Origin: Daedaleopsis sinensis | Taxonomy: Eukaryota; Basidiomycota; Agaricomycetes; Polyporales; Polyporaceae | Length of the DNA: 64,000 bases | Direction of reading: 5' to 3' | Assembly (NCBI GenBank): GCA_033807695.1 | Contig: CM066300.1 | Span: 1,922,001 to 1,986,000 of the forward strand | Shown: positions 55,675 through 64,000 of the stretch, one piece after another | Numbering within the stretch: position 1 is the first letter of the stretch | How the letters are laid out: every line of letters begins with the position of its first letter | Translations under genes and position numbers: made by a program | The notes under the pieces: generated by a model | The model's database searches: none | What the model saw: the letters and a program-made list of their open reading frames with translations, nothing else | Told to the model about the DNA's origin: nothing

Positions 55675-57334
55675 TCAGTCGATACTCATCCGGTTGGGGT
55701 GAGTACTCATTGGACCTCGATGTACGTATTGTGACTTGCTGCGAGACAGACCTGCCTTGTGCTTGTTCTTCGCGACTTTGGATCGTTTCGGGTCAGAAAA
55801 CGAAGTCGAAGAACAGTAGACACTGAGCACTTACTCTGTTCCTTCAGTCCACGACCGAAGTTGTTCATCACCAAGAGCGCGAAGATAAACGTGATGACGA
55901 GAAGGACGATCGCAATCACCGCTGTGAATATTGTCAGTTATACATCGGTCGTGAATGTCCGACCGATACTCACAGAAGGTCGAGAGCGTCTGCCAAACTT
56001 CGGCGAAGGTCGGGGTTTTGTGGAACCGCAGCACCTTGACAAGCTGTAGGGACGTTTAGCCGAGTGTTTCATGTCACTGGGCAGTGGCCACTGACCTTGT
56101 AGACGAAGTAGACCATGGCGCCACCACAACCAGTCATGAAGGCAAGCATCATGTACTTACTCTCATGCCGTGCAGCGAGGTGTCCCTCGACCAGCACAAT
56201 GAGAGATAATGGTAGAGCGGCGCAAGTGAGGTAGAACTCGACGTTGTGCTGCTGAAGGACGAGGAAGATGAACTGCACAGAGAAGCCGACCCAAAAGAAG
56301 AGATCAAACTTGACGAGGCAGAGGAAGATCTGATGGAGACCAAACATGGTCTTGATCCTGCGGTCGGCACCAAGGAACTTGTAGACTTTCCAGCCAAATT
56401 CTGTGTAGATCTTCCAGCCCAGTGCAATGTATGCGACTTCGGCGACGGAGATGACGATTGGGATGATGAGGGCAAGAGTGCCAATGGGAACGCGGGAGAT
56501 ACCGTTTGAGGGTTGGAGGGCAACGGCATTGACTTCGCTGATCTGGATGACAGCGTATAAGAGGAAGAGGGCATTGAAGATGCTACAAGCGTGTTAGGCA
56601 GGGCAAAGGGAGGATGCTCGTTCAACACGCACGCGAGACTGATGAACTGCAGCGTGTTTCGGGCCCATACTGCATCCAAGGCCATGACGAACTGGAACAC
56701 GCTAGGGAGGTATAAGGCTATAGTGGAGGGCGATAGAGCGGAGCGAACGCACTGAGCCATTGCGAATATACTGAGGTATACTGGCATACGCCGGGTCGCC
56801 ATATCCTGACTGTCGGAAGACTTGGCCTCGTGGAAACGGAGGATGATGTCACCCTCGATGGCAAGGTCGATAGCGGTCTCAACGAGGACGGTGATGAGAT
56901 ACAGTCGACATGCAAGTGAGTCGGGGATGTACTATACAGACAGTTATGGTCATCGTCGTCGAGAGACAATAGAGAATACGTACGCGTTTCCATGACTTGT
57001 CCTCCTTCTCCGAATCGTCCTTGGATCGTTCACCTGAAGGTAGAGGTGGAGGATATCCCCAGTCGGTGTGAGCTTGACTGTGGTCGTCGAGACTCTTGAA
57101 GTCTTTGGAGGACTGGTTGAAGGAGTGGGTTGACATGGAGAGAGGATATGAAGGTTGGCGACCGTGCCGAGCGAGAGAAGCGGGGTCGACAGCGTATGTC
57201 TTGTGAGCTTGGGCGCCGTATGGAGACGCGTACTGGTCAATGAGGTCGTCGTAGTTGGCTTTGGTCTCGTCGTCGTGTAAAGAGTGTGGGTGGGTGGGGG
57301 CGGGGTACTGGGGATAATCGGGGTACGCGGACAT
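55675..57334 (-). CDS. UPF0658 family Golgi membrane protein
   Basis: Minus-strand exons 56984-57334, 56753-56931, 56633-56701, 56096-56582, 55974-56043, 55835-55921 and 55675-55775 give 447 residues. A cytosolic N-terminal region rich in Tyr/Pro/Ser/Asp (MSAYPDYPQYPAPTHP) is followed by several transmembrane segments: ACRLYLITVLVETAIDLAI, VFQFVMALDAVWARNTLQF, LALIIPIVISVAEVAYIAL, KFDLFFWVGFSVQFIFLVL, YLTCAALPLSLIVLVEGHL and VIAIVLLVITFIFALLV. The GRRIKTMF-like loop (DRRIKTMFGLHQIFL) and the C-terminal NRMSID are family marks and fixed the last exon's frame. S. pombe members localise to the Golgi; the biochemical role is unknown. Confidence 0.88.
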
Positions 57335-58263
57335 TGGGAAAGAGTGACTGGAGTGGGTTGTTCGGCCTGCGAGCAGAGGGGAACGAGAGCACAAGTCTGG
57401 CACAAGTCTCAAGACCAGCGATGATGGCGGCGGACACGGGCTACTCGACGGTCTCCGAACACCGCTCAATCGTCCTCCCATGGTGACCGCTCCCGAGCGC
57501 TCCGATCCTTGTATGGCCCTGTTTGCATTGTGGCAGATCCAGACCCGTGTCTCTTGGCCACGTCCGGCTCTGCCTTCCGTCCTCCTTCTTGAATGAAATC
57601 TACAAGGTGGCTGAGAATCCCATACACACACCATCGCTCCTCTAGTATTCACAAGCTTGACATACCTCGCTAGATCTTGTTCAGCGACGACACGAGAGTT
57701 GAATGTTTGAACGTCGAACAACCAATAGGCAACTCGAGCCAACCCCAAGCTCTACTAATATGTAGGCCCCGAGCTCGCCCAGACTCGCCCCGTCGGACGC
57801 GTCTCGACTCTCCAGTCTGCGACCCGCGCCAGCTTGGTGTCACGCTTCCCCGGCTACAGACACGCGGTCTTGAGAATATTGTTATGTCCGTGAACTATAA
57901 CGTCAATATTGCCAACTGATCCACGTTCTGTTTTACATCCTTCGCTGCAGGCCTCAGGTGCTGCTACTCACCGGGCTCGTGGCCCTATGAGCGTCGCTCT
58001 CTGGTCACCAGAACACGTCAATCGCGGAACCTGTGGCCACCATGTCCCGCCCGGTCGTCCATATTTGCCTTTTAGACACCTCGGCCGCGCTCTCTGTGCG
58101 GTCGACGACGTACAGTGGAGCGCGAGGTGTACGTACCAGACCTCGGTCCGTATGCAACGAGGTTGGGGTCCTACACTGTCCACCTAGCTTCTCTACAGCA
58201 CACGCGACCGCATAAATATCGTCGACTTCCAATGGACGTGCTATCTCCTTTCTTCTCTGCAAG
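57335..58263. other. Divergent intergenic region, UPF0658 and MFS genes
   Basis: 930 bp probably holding both promoters and 5' UTRs. No gene seen. The minus-strand frame stays open far upstream of the UPF0658 start but loses family likeness. Confidence 0.5.
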
Positions 58264-60761
58264 ATGCACCCCGCCTCTCTGCCAGCCCTGCCTGAGCCAA
58301 AAGCGACGTCGGAAACGAAGTCTGCGTCTGCGTCACCACATGACCCGGAGAAGCCTCCAACGTTGCATGTCGCGCCTGATACTGTCACCGAAGCGTCATC
58401 GGACGACTTGCAACTCGAACGGTGGAGACTGCGCCTATCCTCAGCTTTCTTTGCCCTGTTCGTATTAGGCTGGGCCGATGGAGGTATGCATATTCCAAGT
58501 CTTGTCGTATATGCATGGTTGCTGACTCTCCCCCTCGCAGTCACCGGAACTCTGCTACCGTGTGCGTATGGTCCAACGGCTCCGAACATGACCGAATGTA
58601 TCTCACCCGCCTCAATTAGACTTCAAGAATGACTTTCACCTAAGCTTCATGACCTCCTCTCTGCTATTTGTAGCCAGCGCACTAGGGTATGCCTATTTCT
58701 ATCTCCTCTCTCTCTCTTGACAGCCGGAGACCCAACTTTTCAACAGTTACGCTCTCGGAACATTATCTGTGGAGACCATTACGCGCTTCCTGGGTCAGGG
58801 TCGTTTCTTCGCGAGCAGAGCACCCTCGGTGTTATGCTTTCCCCGGATCAAGCTCAACCTGCGAGCGCAGATGCCTCGTTCTCAGGAAGTGGATCAGGAC
58901 CAGTCCATCGTGGGATTCTCGACATCTCGCTGTAGGTTCTTCACGCTAGTGCTCGCGAGCATCGGACACACGACCTTCTTCATAATAATGGGGAGCAAAA
59001 GCGGCTTCCCTAGCATGTTGGTAGCATATGGCATCTCAGCTTTCTCCAGATCGTTCATCTTAGGTGAGCTTATGTCTGCTAATACATAGACTGCTGTGAC
59101 TGACGCTTGGTGGGTTAGCCACACTGTAAGCGGTATTCTGCTACTATCGGCGCCCGTTGTGCTCAATCGTTGGCTGCTTACAGCAACGTGTACGTGTCTT
59201 TCGTGTCTAAACGGGGGCTCGGATTTATGTACGGATCCTGGGGCACGTTTAATCTCCTTTTGGTACCCGCCGTCTCTCAGCTGACGAATCTGCAAACAGC
59301 CCTCGGCGCATTCGGTGCACCGCTTGTATGCCAGAGCATAGTAGCGACGGGTATCCGCTGGGCGAACTTCTACTTTGGCTCTCTGGTGCTCGCGAGCGTC
59401 AACATCTCCTTCCTCGTCTACGCGTACACGCCCACCCGGGGCGAGTTACAGCGCGATGCAGACTTCGCCTGGAACCTCCTCAGGTCGTCACCGCCGTCGC
59501 CCGACGTCGCGAGCGCCGTCTCGCCGGCATCGCCCACGCATAGCACTGCACCTATCCTTCAAAAGCGGTCTTCAGGTCCTCATAGTATGTGACATCCTCG
59601 TAACGTCCCCATCCCCCGTACTTACTCGCACACTAGCCTACTCCGCAGCACTCAGGAAGCCGAGACTCTGGGCTTCCGCCATTTTCTCGATGATGTACAC
59701 AGGAAGGTGTGTATCTCGCTTTCTATGCGGTGATAAATCACTTATACTTTCCCTATCCAGCGAGAGTGCTACGCAAGGATTCGTGCGTCCTCTGTCCTGT
59801 CATGATGTGGATCGCACACTAACCTCACTCAGATCGTCATCTACCTACTGAACGTCCGAGTGCGTACTCAACCTTGCTCCTTTCCCATTGATATTATTCT
59901 GACCCCTTCGGCGGTCAGGGTGCCGACCCCAACACCGCAGGCTATGTGACCAGCGGGTTCTGGGGCGGGATGGCCATCGGCCGTTTCCTGTGGGGTTATC
60001 TGGGCAACACGTGGGTATCTCCATCCATCCATCCCGCTCTGTCGGTTCCTCACGTTAACGTCGCAACTTGGCTCTGTCAGAGTGACGTTCCGTCAGCGCA
60101 AATGGATCATACAGGGATGCATGTACGTAACGCATGCCATATGTGGCCATATCGCAGCTCACTTAAGCCTTTTAACCATCCATCCATGCCTTCTCGGACG
60201 TTCGAATGATTCAGCTGTAAGCCGCAATTCGTAGCATGCTTTCATAAACCTCGACGGAACTGACGTATAATAACATGTAGTCGTCGCATTCTGCATGCAC
60301 CTCCTCATTTGGTTCGTCCCTTCCTGCATCGAGAATGCAGTATCAGCCGCGGCCATCGGTCTCGTGTACGGTCCCATATACCCCGCCAACATCGGCATCG
60401 CCCGGGACCTGCTCCCGACCGAACTCCACCTTGTCTCCCTGGCGATCGTGTACGTGCTCCGTCGTCTATTCCCTGGACATCGATATCTAAGAGTTCCTCC
60501 TCACGCCTGCTCAACGTTCTACCCCTTTCCAGCGCTGCGTTCGGTAGCTTCGGCGCAGGTGAGTGACTGTCCGAGTCATGGCCGCGGCGAAGGACGTACT
60601 GATCCCGCCATGTTCGCTTCCCAGCACTCTTTCCGTTCATTACCGGCACGCTCTCGACAGTCGTCGGTCCTCGCACGCTTCCCTACATCACTGTCTCCCA
60701 ATGTATCGTAATGTTCGGCCTCTGGACCCTCTTCCCCTCGCAGATTCCGGACCAGGTGTAA
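58264..60761 (+). CDS. Major facilitator superfamily transporter (fungal BSC6-like group)
   Basis: Best model, 523 residues: 58264-58483, 58541-58561, 58620-58686, 58747-59073, 59184-59242, 59300-59584, 59649-59706, 59761-59782, 59833-59859, 59919-60010, 60081-60142, 60281-60449, 60533-60558, 60625-60761. The 5' and 3' parts are firm: LSSAFFALFVLGWADGVTGTLLPYF, FMTSSLLFVASALGYALGTL, SLVLASVNISFLVYAYTPT, SGFWGGMAIGRFLWGYLGN, IGLVYGPIYPANIGIARDLL and SFGAALFPFITGTL. Twelve hydrophobic helices are plausible. The middle is uncertain: about 45 extra residues are open at 58790-58940, the donors at 59074 and 60143 are non-consensus, and 59243-59299 is a GC-AG or retained 57-nt segment. Substrate unknown. 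Decay of the gene is possible. Confidence 0.68.
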
Positions 60762-61209
60762 CGCTAGATCTCGTAGACGTACTAGTAGAGAGTTTCGTTC
60801 CGTTCACGCTCCGGTCATCCTCACTTCCATGATAGATTATACTAGTGTACACTCATATGTTGTAGACTATAGGGTCTTGGGTCTTGGCTTGAAGGGTTCG
60901 CTGTTGTTGGTGTCTGGCACACCCATAGAATACTTACTAATAGATGCGTGTACATCGTTCCCCGCTGTGAACACACCACATGTCGTTCCACGCGCGATCA
61001 GACCTCAGACCTAGGGGTCCAATAAAGCTGTCAGATCTGGTACATATAGAGTAGTAGAGTACATGATATATGGTGTCTTATCCTGAGCAGCGGCAGCAGC
61101 AAAAACAAACTAGGAAGAGATGCAGTACAAATCGAGGTCCGACTCCATAGCAAACATGACACACCGACGAGACGAGACGAGACAAGCCAACGGTGTCCGG
61201 ATTCAGTAC
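60762..61209. other. Convergent intergenic region
   Basis: 3' flanks of the transporter and SGF11 genes, including a short GACGA repeat near 61170. No gene seen. Confidence 0.55.
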
Positions 61210-62823
61210 TCAGTCGCTATCGGTGTCAGTAGACGAGCCAGTCTCCTCTCCCTCCACATCTGCACGCACGAAACTCCTTGAGCACCTTCTGGAACCTCGA
61301 GACGAGACGAGGGAGAACGGCTCACCGACGAGGTAGTCTGGCTCCGGCATCCTAATGACAGGCACCGGGGGCGGGGGGCGTGGCGGACTGGGTATCCGCG
61401 GCGGCGCGGGTGCGCCTCTGCCTTTGCCATTCGCCTTCGCTTTGAGCGTCGCGCTGGAGATGGCCGGACTCCGTATGGCCGCCGAGGCTTGGGTAGAGAT
61501 GGAGTGAGCGGGGGAGGATAGGCGTGTCGGGGACTCGGGGGAGGACGAGCGGCGGTCTCGGGGGAGAGACGAGACCGTCGAGGATGCTCGTAATTTGGAG
61601 GGGACTCGAGAAGCGTTGGATGCCACCGGGAGCAGCTGCGGTCCAGGAGCGTGAGTGACGAACAAAGTTGATGAGATGGTTACGGGAGCTCACGTTGGCA
61701 GGAGAGTCGGGGTCGGCTTTGACGCGGGCGGCAGGAGAACCTATGGAGAGATGAGAGAGAGCACTGTTGACTGTCACGACTACCTACCGGTGGTCTTCTG
61801 CTTCTTGGTCGGTTTCTTAGTGGGAGATACTGATGGTGACCCAGTCTACGAGGATGTTGTTGTGAGGAAGCTTACGACGACGTAGTCAGGCGGGAAACAC
61901 TCACCCGTTTCCCATTGGCATTGAGACCAGAGTCGTCTATGGGGACACTTGAGAGGACGAGCGGTGTCTCACGACCGAACCACGCACCGGACTTCTTCGC
62001 CTTTCCCTTCCCTTTGGCTTTCGCGGGAAGCTTAGGCGAATCTGGCACGTCCGCGAGTTCCGAGGTAAGGCGAGGAGAGCCGTTCTTTCCAAGGTCGTTC
62101 CCGAGCCTACACATCCATGAGACGAGGGGGTTCGACGTTACAAGAGACCCACGTACTTCGCTTTGGCGGACGCATTGCGGGCAGCCCCTCTCCTGTTGTT
62201 CAGGCCCATACAGCCACTCAGATGAGTAGCGTAGCGGTTGGACGCGACCTGCATAGGGCGTCGAACATCGTCCTCGTGCACAAACCCAACCACAGGAACA
62301 AGGTTCAACTCACCTGGCGGCTGCATTCGGGACAGCTGAAGTACACCGTGCCATCCCTCCCGTTCACGGGCGTGTTCACCCCCGTCCCCGCAGGGCTGTT
62401 CCCGTCCTCCGCCTTGAACTCCCCCGTCGGGGTGGGTATCCTCGAGCCGCTCGCAGCCGCGTTCGCCGCGCCGGGGACGTGCACTGGCGTGCGCGCCGCA
62501 CAGTCAGGCCAGCACACACTCATCTCGCACGGGACGCACCTGCACCACACCTGCATCCGCGTGTGTGTGAGCACTCGAACGTAGCAGTCCACCCGCGAGG
62601 CGTGGAGCACTCACCGCGTATGGCATACGTCGCACAGCGCCCGAGCGCGCGCAATCTCCTGGTGGGACTGCTGCACGACGTCCATCAGGATCTCCTCGAG
62701 CATCGCCGCGAAGATGGTCGAACTCTGTGGGTGCGGGGGCCGTCAGCGCGGCCTGTCCAGGGTGCGCAGGGTAGCGGCACTCACGAGCTCGGCGACCGCC
62801 TCATCGCGCTCTCGTTTCGGCAT
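61210..62823 (-). CDS. SGF11: SAGA-associated factor 11 (SGF11/ATXN7L3)
   Basis: Subunit of the SAGA deubiquitinase module that activates Ubp8 toward H2B-ubiquitin. Minus-strand exons 62785-62823, 62615-62724, 62314-62539, 62157-62248, 61905-62106, 61788-61845, 61694-61740, 61326-61635 and 61210-61259 give 377 residues. The N-terminal assembly helix is SSTIFAAMLEEILMDVVQQS, followed by HQEIARARALCDVCHTRC. The SGF11 zinc finger is YFSCPECSRQVASNRYATHL then SGCMGLNNRRG: Cys, Cys, His, Cys ligands and the Arg-rich end that contacts nucleosomes. About 240 disordered residues follow, Lys- and Ser/Pro-rich, ending in an acidic GEETGSSTDTDSD tail. This is much longer than the yeast protein (under 100 residues), nearer ATXN7L3. 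Confidence 0.9.
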
Positions 62824-63280
62824 CGGGAGACGGACGGCGGGAGGCGGACATGTACCGTGGTCGTTCGTAGCTGCCGACACGCGTCGTCGGGGGTGTGCGG
62901 GGCAGCGGCGGTGAGATGGCGGGAGGAGGTTGTGGCGGCCAAGTGGCGGCAGCGGAGACGTGACGGCGCTTCCCCGATCATGCTTCGGATGCGTCTGGCC
63001 ACGTGGGGGTACAATAACCGGAATAGCACTCCACCTGCACCTGCAAGTCTAACACGCCCCAGGCCAGCTCAAAGCATGCATTCTATGTCGTTACGCGTGA
63101 ACAGTCGTCATGAGACATAGGCGAGGTCGTAAGTTACGGTTGAAGAAAGGGCTGATCTCATATAGCGAGCGACAAGGCACTGAATCCAAACTAAAGTAAT
63201 GGGCATCTCCGGGCTATTCAGTCCGCACCTCCATCCTCCTCCTCCTGTTCACATACCATACCAAAGCAATTAATGGCCGT
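62824..63280. other. Intergenic, PB1 gene 3' flank to SGF11 promoter
   Basis: 457 bp between two minus-strand genes. No element stands out. Confidence 0.55.
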
Positions 63281-64000
63281 TCATCTTGTCAGCCGGGAGA
63301 TAGTGAAGACACCGAGGATGACCGCAGCCAACGCGCCGATGCTTGCAGGAAGGAGCAGGTCCTTCGGGATACCCATGACGAGCTCGGCCTGGACCGGGAC
63401 CGGGACCGGCGGAGGAGCCTGCACATAAGGGGGTGGGGCGAATGGGGTGGGCGGAACGGATTGCAGGATAGGCGGAGACGCGATGACCTCGGTCTTCTCG
63501 ACCTCCTTCATCTCCTCCGCAGCTGCAGCCGCGACGGCCTCGGCGTGTTGGGCACTCTTCTTGTCCATGACGTCGGACCACCCCTTGCCGCCCTGGATGA
63601 ACAACACAACGCGATCCTGTTTTGCGTCGCGCGCGATCTTGACCGCGTCGGTGACATCGGAGTCCGACGTGATAAGGACAATGTCGCCATCCGCGTCCGT
63701 GTAGGACAGCGTGAAGTCGTTCGGGTCCGGAGGAAGCTCGGACGGGTCGCTCGTCTTGTAGTTCGTGAAGAAGGGGTCCGTTGCCAGTTTACCGCTGACG
63801 ATTTCACGGAGGGTCTCCACGTTGTCGTGGCGAGCCTGGAAACGGTGCGTGCGGCCACTAGGCGTGCGGAACTTGAACACGTAGGTCCCGTCATCCACCG
63901 GAGGAATAGACGGAGTGGGCCCAACGATTGAAGGCGCGCCCTCAGCATGCTTCCCGTAGCCGGCCAAGGCGGACTCCTGATCGTCATCGACGACCGACGC
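63281..64000 (-). CDS. PB1-domain protein with C-terminal membrane anchor (3' part; likely CBS-PB1 family)
   Basis: The gene continues past the window edge; the frame is open from 64000 to the stop at 63281-63283, giving the last 239 residues. The PB1 domain reads TYVFKFRTPSGRTHRFQARH then DNVETLREIVSGKLA, with the OPCA-type acidic stretch YTDADGDIVLITSDSDVTDAV, then DRVVLFIQGG. An Ala/Glu helix and a Pro-rich linker follow. One hydrophobic segment (LLLPASIGALAAVILGVFTI) sits close to the C-terminus, ending SRLTR, a tail-anchor layout. Fungal proteins with several CBS domains and this PB1-anchor end exist (S. pombe Mug70-like), so CBS domains are expected upstream of the window. That part is inference. 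Confidence 0.8.
   Translation of the reverse strand, partial: ASVVDDDQESALAGYGKHAEGAPSIVGPTPSIPPVDDGTYVFKFRTPSGRTHRFQARHDNVETLREIVSGKLATDPFFTNYKTSDPSELPPDPNDFTLSYTDADGDIVLITSDSDVTDAVKIARDAKQDRVVLFIQGGKGWSDVMDKKSAQHAEAVAAAAAEEMKEVEKTEVIASPPILQSVPPTPFAPPPYVQAPPPVPVPVQAELVMGIPKDLLLPASIGALAAVILGVFTISRLTR

Overview
This window looks like nuclear DNA of a filamentous basidiomycete, most likely an Agaricomycete. Genes are cut by many short introns (about 50-75 bp, GT-AG). GC is high, and the protein set is typical of that group (class I histone deacetylase, a fungal chromodomain protein, MTC1, UPF0658, GH78-type glycosidases, a BTG/Tob-domain protein). I found no rRNA, intact tRNA, CRISPR array or intact transposon.

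Layout. 0.1-6.5 kb: RPD3-type histone deacetylase, RAD14/XPA repair factor, peroxisomal acyl-CoA thioesterase, and ribosomal protein S27 (minus). 8-10.6 kb: intronless BTG/Tob-domain protein and a 93-residue orphan. 11.7-20 kb, dense: biotin synthase, a REX4-like protein that has lost its catalytic acids, spliceosomal SPF27 (minus) sharing a 159-bp promoter with complex I 30-kDa subunit, and MTC1 (minus). 20.4-25.1 kb: a 961-residue chromodomain protein whose tail resembles the SPOC plus PIN end of fission yeast Chp1, and a PXMP4-type peroxisomal membrane protein. 27.1-27.9 kb: Ras-family GTPase (minus) whose best model needs a 2-nt exon. 28-43.8 kb: gene-poor, holding only a 91-residue orphan and a Yippee protein (both minus). 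43.8-49 kb: RAN1/KSP1-like kinase, ULP1 SUMO protease, BET1 SNARE (minus). 49.6-54.9 kb: tandem pair of secreted GH78-type glycosidases. 55.7-64 kb: UPF0658 membrane protein (minus), MFS transporter, SGF11 of the SAGA deubiquitinase module (minus), and the 3' end of a PB1 protein with a C-terminal membrane anchor (minus).

The genes are mostly housekeeping or chromatin functions with no operon-like logic. Several are chromatin regulators (deacetylase, chromodomain protein, SGF11), two are peroxisomal, and two are mitochondrial. The GH78 pair is the only clear recent duplication. No obvious multi-gene novel system is present. The most unusual items are the Chp1-like protein, the 2-nt Ras exon, the dead exonuclease and the gene-poor block.

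All exon coordinates were read by eye from splice motifs and reading-frame closure; none was checked with transcripts.
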